Assembly (NCBI RefSeq): GCF_042186555.1
Contig: NC_133328.1
Location: forward strand, 501,297,106 to 501,361,105
DNA from: Aquarana catesbeiana
Taxonomy: Eukaryota > Chordata > Amphibia > Anura > Ranidae
Length of the DNA: 64,000 bases
Direction of reading: 5' to 3'
Shown here piece by piece: positions 34,967 through 45,911 of this stretch. Within the stretch, counting starts at the first letter, position 1; every line of letters begins with the position of its first letter. The notes below the pieces were generated by a model. The model searched no databases and had not been told where the DNA came from. It saw only the letters and a list, made by a program, of their open reading frames with translations. Both the position numbers and the translations under genes were made by a program.

Positions 34967-35345
34967 TCCTTAACCACTTTCACCCCCTTCCTGCCCAGGC
35001 CAATTTTCAGCTTTCAGCACTGTCAACTTTTAATGACAATTACTCAGTCATGCAACACTGGACTCAAATTATTATTTTTTTTGAGACAGATAAAGCTTTC
35101 TTTTGGTGATATCTAATCACCACTGGGTTTTTTTAAATTTTTTTCTCCCTATATAAACCAAAAAAAAAAAAAAGAAAAATTTGAAAGAAAGAAAAATTTG
35201 TTTTTCCTAGTTTCTATCATAAAAGTTTGCAAATAAATAATCCTTCTTCTTAAATTTGGGCCAAAATGTATACTGAAATATCTGTTTGGTAAAAATAAAA
35301 CCAATGTATAATATTTAGTCTGTGTGAAACTTAGAGAGTCTACAA
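34967..35345 (+). mobile_element. Fragment of TTAA-type (CCACTTC/CCACTTT) element
   Basis: Starts TTAACCACTTTCACCCCCTT and contains AATGACAATTACTCAGTCAT and AAGCTTTCTTTTGGTGATAT, matching the first ~370 bases of 25801-26720. It stops where a CATAGGTGTG-type MITE sequence begins at about 35346. Confidence 0.75.
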
Positions 35346-35779
35346 GCTATGGTATATAGGTGTGCGCAGCCTATTGCATTAGGGTGTGCACCTAAAAGCA
35401 GAGCCGGTCTCCATCTCCCCCACCTGCACAGTGAAAGGGAAGTGTGGATGCACTTTTCTTATGGCATGGTCGGTCAAAGGGAGTTTCTTCCCATCTCCCT
35501 GCCAGCCAGGGATTTCAGAGAAAAGGTACAGGAAAAAAAGTACAGGAACTAACACTCCCTGCACCCAACACCACTGTTCCATGGGGGGAAAGAAATAAAT
35601 CTGTGCCAGATAATCTGTGCATTGCACAAAGGGCAAGGTTTGGAATGTGTAACACACAGAGTACCTCATTCATGAGTGTATAGCACATTGGACTCAGGAT
35701 TGCATAACACACAGGGCACAGAAAACAAATTAAGGGACAAGGGACAGTACTTACATTCCCCCAAAGTAAACATCTATTG
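35346..35779. other. MITE end plus unassigned sequence
   Basis: 35358-35395 (TAGGTGTGCGCAGCCTATTG and following) is the inverted match of the right end of 28004-28382. The remainder is unassigned. This and the satellite to its right may be one expanded MITE. Confidence 0.5.
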
Positions 35780-36590
35780 CTCACCTCTGCACACCTCTTT
35801 GCTTACCTCTGCACCTCCCATCCACAGTTCACCTCTGTACTCCTTATCACAGCGCAACTCTTCTTCCCTCATCCACAGCTCACCTCTTCTTCCTCCATCC
35901 ACAGTACTCCTCTTCTTCCCCTATCCATAGCTAACCTCTTTTTCTCTCCATCCACAGCTCACCTCATCTCCCCCTGTCCTCAGGTCACTTCCTCTCCCCC
36001 CTCCACAGATCACCTCTTATACCCCTACCCAGAGCTCCCCTGTCAACAACTCGCCTCTGCACCCCCCATTGACAACTTCACTCCAACTGCAGCTTATCTG
36101 TGCCCCTTCCACATTTTAGTTCTGCACCCTCATCTGCAGCTCACCCTAGTCCACAGCTCTTACCTCTTCTACCCCCTATTTTTCAACTCTACACTCTCTG
36201 CCACCTCTACACAACCTGCCAACCCCCACTACCCCCACAGCTCTCACTTCTGCACAACCCCCAACCTCCCCACAGTTGCCTCTCTGCACAACACTTTACC
36301 TTCACAGCTCTGACATCTGCACAACCCCCCTTTCCCAGCACTCAAATATGTAGAAATTCCCTCCCTTTCTATTTCTCACCTTTATATAACCTACCCCCCC
36401 CCTCCACAGCTCTCATTTCTCTGCAGCACCTGTAACCTCCCCATAGCAGTCTCTCAGTACAACCACCCCCTTTACCTTCACAGCTCTCACCTCTTCACTA
36501 TTCCCCCCATGCCCCCCAACTGACACTTCTGCGCCTCCACCTCTCCACAGCTGGCTCTCTGCAAAGTGGCTCTATATTCCCTCCACACTC
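35780..36590. repeat. Pyrimidine-rich degenerate minisatellite
   Basis: Many imperfect units built on CCATCCACAGCTCACCTCTTC with C/T-rich linkers. The overlapping 178- and 111-codon frames (35777-36435) are Ser/Pro/His/Leu-rich translations of the repeat and have no domain. Confidence 0.85.
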
Positions 36591-37555
36591 TCTGACATCT
36601 TTATAGCGGTGCAGGCACACTGCTCTGTAAAGTGTGCACAGGTTTTTTTCTCTTTCTGAAAGAGTGAGGTCTCCACTTACTCACCGACCCATGTTTTTAT
36701 TCGTTATGGCTGAATATAAAGAAATAATGAATGCATTTTTGTTCTTTAAATACATGTGCTAGTAGCCGTCTGAGGCCTACTAAATTAACCCCAGTGCCGC
36801 ACACGGTCTCTGAAATAACAAATACAATGAAAAAATCTGAACTAACAAAAGTTACGAATACAACCAATATCTGAATGAACGAATGGTCTGAGTCCGAAGT
36901 AACAAATTCTGCATCTAAACGAATGGAAAAAAACGAATACGAATGCATCCGAAGTTACGAATGATCCCAAGTAATGAATGACAATCATAACGAAAGATCC
37001 GATAAATAAAAAAAAAATCAAAAACTAATGAAACGAAAATGGAAAAAAAAAAAACACATTTTTCGGCAGTGCACTACTATGTCTACTGTGTACTATTATG
37101 ATAGTTGTGATTGGCCACAGATATCACATGGTGCAGATCCGCTGTGATTGGCCCTGTGCCATATACCGGTAATCACTGTGACCAATCACAGAGATAACAA
37201 TAGTACACAATGAATGCTATGAAGGAAAGCCATCCTGTACAACTGATGTGATTGCTATGATTGGTTACAGCAATTGTATGGTACCAGGGCAAACCCGATA
37301 AAACAATATGTTTTCTGCATGTCCATCACAGATTGCGCTGACCAAGGAGATGGTGTGAGTGGTAAGAGTGTCAGGACATCATATGACAAGAAAGCTCCAG
37401 CACGGCAGTATTATTATAACAGGGTGGGATGTGGTGGAAAGAAAGAAAATCATCTATAGTCTGCTTTATGCTGCCAGACACCCTGCTGATTGCCAGGTCA
37501 TATATTTCTGTGTGTATATATACACTATGTAAGGGTTTACATCCAATTTAAGGCT
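36591..37555. other. No gene; AT-rich MITE-like debris
   Basis: 36780-37060 is rich in ACGAA and GAATG motifs like those at 54730-54930. 37100-37290 has repeated TGTGATTGG(C/T)C/CCAATCACAG inverted motifs. No clear element limits or coding potential. Confidence 0.45.
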
Positions 37556-37672
37556 TTAATTAGGGACTTTAGATTGTAAGCTCCTTGAGGACAAGGGCTG
37601 ATATGAATGTACAACCTATATGTAAAGTGACAGCACTATATAAGTACCAAAATAAAATAATTATTGTACTGT
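37556..37672 (+). mobile_element. SINE tail fragment (L2-like 3' end)
   Basis: TTAGGGACTTTAGATTGTAAGCTCC, GAGGACAAGGGCTGAT and AGCACTATATAAGTACC correspond to the tail of the SINE at 7850-8170. The tRNA head and core are absent. Confidence 0.7.
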
Positions 37673-37789
37673 TAAACATACAAAGTAATTGCAAACAGTT
37701 TTTGTTCCATCTTGTTTATAGTGGTGGTACAACTTTATTTTGAGCACTGCATGCTCATTAGCAACCTTTGCTCTGCATTGGCTGCCTTT

Positions 37790-37955
37790 CAGTTCCTGAC
37801 ACTAAGATCAAGAATGAATGACGTCTGGACAGCTAGCTAAATTTAATCCTGGTAACTATTGGGATAAAGGTCATTTGTCTCTCCCATGCATTTGAAAGAG
37901 AAAGAAAAAGACATATATTTGAATACGACTGATTTTGCATATTGACATTTATCAA
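37790..37955 (+). repeat. ~500-bp dispersed repeat, partial copy 3
   Basis: AATGACGTCTGGACAGCTAGCTAA and the following GAAAGAGAAAGAAAAAGACA region match the last third of 27245-27735. Confidence 0.6.
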
Positions 37956-38849
37956 TTAAAAATCACAGCCTGTCTTGGTTTATTAAATAGCAAGTTTGAA
38001 CTTTAGCAAGTCTCAATTAACTTTTTAACTTACATGGTTGTTTTACATTTTTAAAGTTGCACTCTAGGCAGAAAGTCACAAATTGAAGGCTAGATTCACC
38101 TTTTTGAAAAAAAAAAAAAAAAAAAAAAAAAAAAGCATATTTTTGCAGGAATGTGCATATTTTTTTTTCAGAGGAGCCTGCAGAGCATTGCACCCGCGTT
38201 CAGTAGATCATAGGTGCAATGTCAAGCTCCTGCAGACATTCCCTGGATAAACAAATAGAAGCTAACCTGATGTATACTTGTACTGTGCGATTGGTCTTTA
38301 CGCGGGAATATTAATAAAGAAGTGCTAGCAAGGGTGCGCTAAACCCACGCACCAAATTCACCATGACCTAAAGCTTAGCTTTTATTCATAACCCTAACCT
38401 GACCTAAACTTAGCTTTTATACATAACATGTCTTCACAGAAAAAGTGACCAACAGCAGCTAAAGACATATTTGTTGTCTGGTTGCTATCTCCCTGTAATG
38501 AAGGCAGTTGTGTATTTGTGCCACCATTTCCTCAATGCACTATAAGGTTATATACCTGGTATTTTGATGGCTTCCTTCCATTTCCTATAATAAGCTAAGT
38601 TTTAGGTCATGGTGGATTTTGTGAAAGTGTCTCTCATGCATTCTAAAAGTGGTAAACAGTGCACCAAATTCATATACCTGTCTAGAACTTTTACTTGAAT
38701 ATGGATCATGCTGCGCCACTTTTAGAATGCATGCAGGACACTTTTGCAAAATTTGTCTGTGCCAGTTTTTCTTTCTGTATGGCAAAAGAGAGTTGGTCCA
38801 TTTTTACAATTATCACATTCAATGGAACACAATCTAAAAGTGGCAGATT
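37956..38849. other. No gene; A-run at 38107-38134
   Basis: A 28-base A-run is the only strong feature. A possible LINE tail could not be confirmed. Confidence 0.5.
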
Positions 38850-38853
38850 TTAA

Positions 38854-40062
38854 CCCTTTCATGACTAAGCCTATTTTTGAAATTTGGTGTTTACAAGTTA
38901 AAATCCGTATTTTTAGCTAGAAAATTACTTAGAACCCCCAAACATTATATATATTTTTTTAGAAGAGAATCTAGAGAATAAAATGGCGATTGTTGCAATA
39001 TTTTTTATCACACGGTATTTGTGCAGCGGTGTTTTAAACGCAAATTTTTGGAAAAGTGACACTTTCATGAATTTTAAAAAATCCAAACAGTAAAGTTACC
39101 CCAATTTTTTTGTATAATGTGAAAGATGATGTTACGCCGAGTAAATAGATAACAAACATGTCACCCTTTATAATTGCACGCACTCGTGGAATGGCGACGA
39201 ACTACGGTACCTATGAATTTCCATAGGCGACGCTTTAAAAATTTTTTACGGTTACCAGGTTTGAGCTACAGAGGAGGTCTAGGGCTAGAATTATTGCTCT
39301 CGCTCTGACGATCGCGGCGATACCTCACATGTGTGGTTTGAACACCGTTTACATATGCGGGCGCATCTTCCGTATGCGTTTTCTTCACTGCGCGAGCTCG
39401 CGGGGACAGGGGCACTTTAAAAAAATTTTTTTTTTTTTTTTATTTATTTTATTTATTTTTGTACTTTTATAAATTGTGTTTAAAAATTTTTTTTTTTTTT
39501 TTTACTTTTATTGCTGTCACAAGCAATGTAAACATCCCTTGTGACAGTAATAGGTGATGACAGGTACTCTTTATGGAGGGATGGGGGGTCTAAAAGACCC
39601 CCCAACCCTCCTTTACACTTCAAAGTATTCAGCTCGCCGAAAACAGCGATTCTGAATACTGTGTACTTTTTTAAATTCGGCGCCATTGGCAGCCGAGTAA
39701 ACGGGAAGTGACGTCATGACGTCGCTTCCGCGTTTACAACAAGAAGGCTGGAACGAAGCCGCTCACAGCTTCATTCCAGCCCACCCCCAGCTGCCGAAGA
39801 TTCCCGATTGGACACCGGGCCTCCTGATCGCACGGGAGGCCTGGTAACAGCGGCGGGAGGCGGCGGGAGGGGGGGGATGTCCCCTCCCGCTCCTCCGGTA
39901 TAACAGCCGAGCGGCTTTTAGCCGCATCGGTTGTTATACTCGGGTAGCCGATCGCCCGCTGAAAACAACGGTAACAGGATGATGCCTGCAGCTGCGGGCA
40001 TCATCCCGGTATAACCCCGGAAAGCCGAGTACGCATATGTGCGTACGGTCGGCGGGAAGGGG
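38854..40062 (+). mobile_element. TTAA-type element (CCCTTTC ends), 1.2 kb
   Basis: Starts CCCTTTCATGACTAAGCC after TTAA (38850-38853) and ends GGCGGGAAGGGG before TTAA (40063-40066). The AT-rich first half has CACGGTATTTGTGCAGCGG and GAACTACGGTACC. The CpG-rich second half has GTACGCACATATGCGTAC-like palindromic sequence near 40030-40046. Inverted and diverged relatives are 13002-14112 and 63165-63880. No transposase. Confidence 0.8.
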
Positions 40063-40229
40063 TTAAAACAACCTAAATTTGGTGTTTGAGTCACTGTCAG
40101 AACCAAAAGTGTTGCAAATGCTTAATGAATTTGGTGCAATATACTAACAAGTGGGATTAATGCCAGAAAAGTGGCGCAGCAGCTTTATTGAATGTGCAGC
40201 AGCTCCCCTTAGCCCCTCTTACCTGAGCC

Positions 40230-40585
40230 CCATCTAGATCCAACAATGTTACAGGAGTGTCTTGGCTGCCCGGGACTCCCCTGGCCATTGGCTCCCCTTG
40301 CTCTCAATAAAAGTCAGTCAGCCAATGAGAAAAGAAGGGGGCGGGGCTAGGCCATGGCTCAGAGTCTGAATGGACACAGGGAGCTGTGGCTCAGCTCGGG
40401 TGCCCCCATAGCAAGCTGCTTGCTGTGGGGGCACTCAACAGGAGAGAGAGGTCTGGAGCACAGAAGGGGGACCCGAGAAGAGGAGGATCTGGGCCGTTCT
40501 GTGCAAAACCACTACACAGGGCAGGTAAGTATAACATGTTTGTTATTTTTTACTAATAAAAATGAGACTTTAGAATCACTTTAAG
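40230..40585 (+). repeat. Dispersed repeat with strong splice-donor-like site
   Basis: Contains GGTGCCCCCATAGCAAGC and, in reverse, GCTTGCTGTGGGGGCACTC. CAGGTAAGT at about 40523-40531 matches the vertebrate 5' splice-site consensus. The sequence resembles an amphibian interspersed repeat, so I do not call an exon. Confidence 0.45.
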
Positions 40586-41639
40586 TTATTGAAAATCTCT
40601 TCTGCCATTTTTCATGATTGATTAACCAATCAATTTCTTGTTTGTGGGGTAGGCCTGTGCAAAGTGAGTCAGGTGGTCAGTAATAACCAATATGTATTCA
40701 TAACCACCCTTGCTCCTCTCTAGGTGAAGAAAATCCACAAAAGAAACACTAGATTCAATGCACAGCAAATAAGCTCTTTATGGAACTTTGGGATGCTCTA
40801 TTTCAGGCAGCTACAGCTTTTGATGACATTAATGATTATTTGTTTTTGAATAAAGGGGCAGAAAAATCTTTCTAGTGGAAGCTTATTACTCTAAGCTTCC
40901 ACTACTCTATCTACTATCTACTCTAGATTACTCTATCTGCTCTACAAAGGCTCATGTCATTATGTAGGTGTTTCAGCCCTATTTTAGTTAACTTTTTTGG
41001 AACAACCATTTTGTTGTGTTGTAACAAAATGCTGTCTTGTACAGTCAGTTTCTACTAGTCATGCATGAACTGTTATCACTATCTGTCTCAGAACCTCTTG
41101 GCAGCTTTGGTGGGTTCAGTCTTCTTATTCTTAGGAAGGTCCTTTCAAGTTTCTCATTTTAACTTAAGCCCTGATGAAAAAGGGAGTGTCTTCTGGCCCC
41201 TGAAACACCTTGGCTGTTTTTGAGTGCAAAACCATAAATTAATTTGACTCGTTTGTTCGGGTGATCCTTCCATTGGGGAATGTTTTTTTTCACAGACATG
41301 CTGCACACATTGTAAGTGTTTTTACAAGGCCACAGTGGAAGATGAGAGACTTGGTAGGTATTGTAAGTAACCAAATTAAAGTGAAGTTTTCTAGAGCCAC
41401 AAGCAAGCATAACAGAACTGACTTGTTGAGCAGTATGTATGCCTTTTTTGGATGCTATGCCAGAGGGATGGCTCATGCAGGTTTTAGCTTGAGTAACCAA
41501 ATACAAGGATATTTTTTTACTGAAGACCTAAAAATAGTATATATTTTCAGTAGATTTTTTTAAGCCTTTTTGATAGTTTGTTATTTCAGAGGAAGAGAAC
41601 AGACCAATTTCATATCCCCCCCCCAAAAAAGATTGTCTA
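40586..41639. other. No gene recognised
   Basis: Frames at 41159-41506 (minus) and 41261-41563 (plus) overlap each other and lack domains. No repeat limits seen. Confidence 0.5.
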
Positions 41640-42420
41640 TTTTCTGGGAATGAAGACTGAAAAACTGTACAGATTTGCAGCACATCTTTAAAGCCCTTCT
41701 TGGATAGGCCACAATTTCTAACAGTAAGCAGACTAGAAAAAAAAAGAAAAAAAATGCTAATATGTTTTTTGGGTGACTAAAGATGGAAAAATGTTACAGA
41801 CTTGCAGCACATGGTTTAAGCTTGTATTATCAGGTGATTAAGCAGGCATATTACATGTGGAAATAAAAATTAGGGTCCTGAGTCAGAGACTGTAGAAATA
41901 CATATTTTACAGTTGAGCACAACAACAATTAAGCCTTTCTGGACAGATTGCAATTTCTTATGGATTAAGAAGGCATATTGCATCCGGAATGGAAAAAAAA
42001 TGTAGTGTCTATTTGTTTCAAATTAAAAGTAGTAGTAGTAGTGGTAGTTGCACAAATAAGCAGCACCCATTTCAAGCGTTTTTTGGATAGGCCACAATTT
42101 CTGAGGGAGAGAGCAAGCACATTGCATCTGGAAATAAAAAGTTAATTCATTTTTTTAGGAGGCTTAAAATGGAAAAATGGTAAAGACACCACAGATCTTT
42201 AACCAGTATGGATAGGCTGCAACTGTCTTGAATCATAGACTGAGGAAAGAAATAAATGACAGTTTAGCACCACGGCTATTAAGCCTTTCTGAACAGCCTG
42301 CAATTTCTTAGGGTCTGAAGAAGCATATTGCATCTGGAATGAAAAAAATTGTGTCAATTTTATGAATTAAAAAAGAAAAAAAATCACACAAATTTGCAGC
42401 ACAAAATTGACTTAATTTTT
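41640..42420. repeat. Ancient degenerate satellite, ~350-385-bp higher-order period
   Basis: Two related motifs alternate: GGATAGGCCACAATTTCT (about 41703 and 42088) and CTTTCTGGACAGATTGCAAT or its variant (about 41936 and 42284). GCATATTGCATC(C/T)GGAA and TTGCAGCAC recur between them. Spacing is about 385 bp for the first motif and about 350 bp for the second. Strong divergence suggests an old array. Confidence 0.6.
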
Positions 42421-43149
42421 TACAGACTGAATAAAGAAAACAAAATTACAGAATTTCTAAGCTATATTTATTTGGCTGCAAAATTCAGAGTTTTGGAAGA
42501 AGAACAGGTGGTTTCTTTTTCAAGAATCACTGTTAGGCGACACTACATTAAAAAGTTTGTATCCAAAGTAATTCTGAATTGTGACAGTGTACTAATATAG
42601 GATCAAAAGACTGATACAAACAGCATGATATAGCCTGCGTGAAAGCCATATACTATTCCAAACTGAAGAGAAAGATGCAGACATAAAGTTTTGTCCATTT
42701 TTAATGATGATGAGTTCTTTGGGAAACAGCCATCTAGAAATGAGGTTGTGAGTTTATTGGTCCCAGCACACATATTCTTGCAGGGCACAGGATGTTACCT
42801 GCCTAATGATGTGAATTGTTTGCAGTAATCAAACAGCTGTAGAAACATTGGGTTTTGGGGTGCTAGTGGTACAAAATCACTATAACCCTACATAAATAAT
42901 TGTGCTGAACACAGGATGTTATCTGGCCAAAAAATGTAATTCTTTGTAACTGCGAAAAAATAAAAGTGCCATTGCAACAAACAGCTTACGGGGTCAAGAA
43001 ATGGCAATGGTGGCAGGATTTATTTCAGGTCTGCAGAGATTGAGAGAGTGGCTTAGGTTGTACAAAAAATGCTTTGGGTGATGGAATCCTCAAAAAATGT
43101 AATCTGCAACATGGACTTTGTAATTGCCGCTAATCCAGGACTGATTTAT
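42421..43149. other. No gene recognised
   Basis: Unassigned sequence with short frames only. Confidence 0.5.
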
Positions 43150-43480
43150 TTTAAAGTAGAATTCTAGGCTTATTGTCACTTTAAATATTTTGTTTGGGCC
43201 AAGTAGAATTCTAGGTTAACTATGACTTTATATCTGAAATGTGGTTATGGAATATTTTGCTTCGTTACTTTGGTCCAGCTTGGACCAATACAAGTATGCC
43301 TGTGTCATACCTGGCCGATCTACATGGAAGCTGGACATCAGTGTAGTAAACACGGCTACTACAGTGATTGCCACTAACTACAAGGTACTATGTCATGTGG
43401 CCACCCCACTGCATAGTGAACAGAGAGGTTGCTCACTTGACATGGACGCCATTCTGAGAACACTTTTCACCAAGGCCATG
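43150..43480 (+). repeat. Dispersed repeat, copy 1 (TTAAAGTAGAATTC family)
   Basis: Shares TTAAAGT(A/G)GAATTC(T/C)AGGC, GTCCAGCTTGGACCAAT and TAGTA(A/G)ACAC(G/A)GCTACT with 62953-63160. The initial motif occurs twice (43150 and about 43200). The 120-codon frame at 43241-43603 runs across it and is not conserved in the other copy. Confidence 0.7.
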
Positions 43481-43875
43481 GTCAGGGTACAGAATTTAGA
43501 GGCAGGTCACATGTGCCTTTCTTTTCTACATACTCAGAGAAGAGGAGGTGGTAAAGTGACTAACCAAGCCTTCATTGTCCTCTTCCTCTCGTCTTCCAGG
43601 TGATAGAGTAGCTTGAAGTCATCATAAACTGCACCCAGTTTTGCCTCCTCATCTACAGCTACTGGCCCTTAACTCATCGCTACTGGCCATTAGAGTTGGA
43701 TGAACGGTTCGGCCCGAGCATGGGTTTGGGCCAAACATTGGCTGTTTGCACATTCGACAAACACTCGAATTATTGGGTCGTTCGACCGTTTGTTCGGCCC
43801 GCCGAATGACAACAATGCACTGCGACACTGCACAGTGCATTGGAAGCCCTGATTAACTGAAGCAATGAAGGCTTT

Positions 43876-43977
43876 GCCCAATCAGGGCACAGAGCACTGT
43901 CAGAGCCATGATTGGAGAAAGTAATGATGACTCTATCATGACTTACTGCTCTTAGTCCCGCCCCATACTATAAAAAT
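43876..43977 (+). promoter_or_regulatory. Promoter-like cluster (CCAAT, inverted CCAAT, GC box, TATA)
   Basis: CCCAATCAGG near 43878, ATTGG near 43912, CCCGCCCC at 43957-43964 and TATAAAAAT at 43969-43977 occur in the usual order and spacing of an RNA polymerase II core promoter. Transcription to the right would enter the minisatellite and then the frame at 47683. Function is inference. Confidence 0.45.
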
Positions 43978-44229
43978 ATTGAGAGATAGAACAGGGCTCT
44001 GTTCAGTGCTGCTAGTGAGTCAGTGTGCTATAGTGTGCTATTGTGCTTCTATTGTCAGTGTAGAATACCAGTTTAGTGTGAATCTAGTGATAATTCAGTA
44101 TGAGTGCAGTGTGACCTTTCACTTTTACTTTAGTGTCACTTTACTGTGAATCTAGTGATAGTTCAGTGTGTCAGTTTTTGTCAGTGTAGTGTGACCATTC
44201 ATTTTGACTTAAGTGTCAGTTTCATTTGT

Positions 44230-45541
44230 CAGGGCGAGTTTCCTGCAGTATATATCAGTGCATTACTGCACGTTTAACACAGTATATATCAGTGCATTAC
44301 TGCACATTTAATGCAGTATATGTCAGTCCGTTACTGCATGTTTAATGCAGTATATTTGAGAGTGTTACTGCACGTTTAACACAGTATATATCAGTGCATT
44401 ACTGTACATTCAATGCAGTATATATCAGTGCATTACTGCATGTTTAATGCAGTATATTTGAGTGCATTATTACACATTTAATGCAGTATATATCAGTGCA
44501 TTACTGTACGTTCAATACAGTATATATCAGTGGATTACTACATGTTTAAATTCAGTATATATCCGTACATTACTGCACATTTAATGCAGTACATATCAGT
44601 GTGTTACTACATGTTCAATGCAATACATATGAGTGTGTTACTGCACGTTTAAGACAGTATATATGAGTGTATTACTGCACATTTACCACAGTATATATCA
44701 GTGCGTTACTGCACGTTTAACATAGTATATTTGAGTGCGTTACTGCATGTTTAATGCAGTATATGTCAGTGCATTACTGTACGTTTAACGCAATATATAT
44801 CAGTTCGTTACTCTACGTTTAACACAGTATATATCAGTGTGTTACTGCATGTTTAACGCAGTATATTTGAGTACGTTAGTGCATGTTTAACGCAGTATAT
44901 ATCAGTGCATTACTGCATGTTTAACGCAGTATATTTGAGTGCATTACTGCACGTTTAACATAGTATATAACAGTGTGGTACTATGCCTATAATGCAGAAT
45001 ACATCAGTGCGTTACTGCACATTTAACGCAGTATATATCAGTGCATTACTGCACATTTAACGCAGTATATATCAGTGCATTACTGCAGTTTAATGCAGTA
45101 TATTTAAGGGTGTTACTGCATGTTTAACAAAGTATATATCAGTACATTACTGTACGTTTAACGCAGTATATATCAGTGCGTTACTGCATATTCAATGCAG
45201 TATATATGAGTGTGTTACTGCACGTTTAATGCAGTATATATGAGTGCATTACTGCACATTTACCACAGTATATATCAGTGCGTTACTGCTCGTTTAACGC
45301 AGTATATTTGAGTGCGCTACTGCACGTTTAACACAGTACATATCAGTGCATTGCTGCATGTTTAACACAGCATATTTGCGCGTATCATTCCAAATTTAAC
45401 ACAGTATATATCAGTACGTTACTGTACATTTAATGCAGTATATTTCAGTTAATTTCTGCATATTTAACAGAGTATATATCAGTGTTTTATTGTGCGTTTA
45501 ACGCAGTATGTTTAAGTGCGTTACTGCACGTTTAACGCAGT
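44230..45541. repeat. 34-bp minisatellite, left part
   Basis: About 38 imperfect copies of a 34-bp unit, CGCAGTATATATCAGTGCGT plus TACTGCACGTTTAA. CpG/TpG/CpA variation at fixed positions (TGCG/TGCA, ACGTT/ATGTT, ACGC/ATGC) fits deamination of methylated CpG. The array continues at 47312 beyond the Tc1. Confidence 0.95.
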
Positions 45542-45544
45542 AGA

Positions 45545-45757
45545 CAGTATCTCACAAAAGTTCACCCTCACATTTTTGTAAATATTTTATTATATTTTTT
45601 CATGTGACCACACTGAAGAAATTACACTTTGCTACAATGTAAAGTAGTGAGTGTACATCTTGTATAACAGTGTAAATTTGCTGTCCCCTCAAAATAACTT
45701 AACACACAAACATTAATGTCTAAACCGCTGGCAACAAAAGCGAGTAAACCCCTAAGT
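45545..45757 (+). repeat. Tc1 copy 2 left terminal inverted repeat
   Basis: Matches the reverse complement of 47095-47311 with scattered differences. The outer direct repeat is at 45545-45573 and the inner one at about 45731-45754 (CAACAAAAGCGAGTAAACCC). These are the transposase binding sites in related elements. Confidence 0.9.
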
Positions 45758-45911
45758 GAAAATGTCCAAATTGGGCCCAATTAGCCATTTTCCCTCCCCG
45801 GTGTCATGTGACCCGTTAGTGTTACAAGGTCTCAGGTGTGAATGGGGAGCAGGTGTGTTAAATTTGGTGTTATCGCTCTCACTCTCTCATACTGGTCACT
45901 GGAAGTTCAAC

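Noticed and set aside
35777..36435. 178- and 111-codon Ser/Pro/His-rich frames
   Set aside because: They are two phases of the same pyrimidine-rich degenerate repeat.
40523..40531. Strong splice donor CAGGTAAGT, possible exon end
   Set aside because: It lies in repeat-like sequence, with no supported upstream coding frame or acceptor.
43241..43603. 120-codon frame on the plus strand
   Set aside because: It overlaps a dispersed repeat whose second copy (62953-63160) does not keep the frame.
44230..45541. CRISPR-like regular repeats
   Set aside because: Units are directly tandem with no spacers, and the window is vertebrate; it is a minisatellite.
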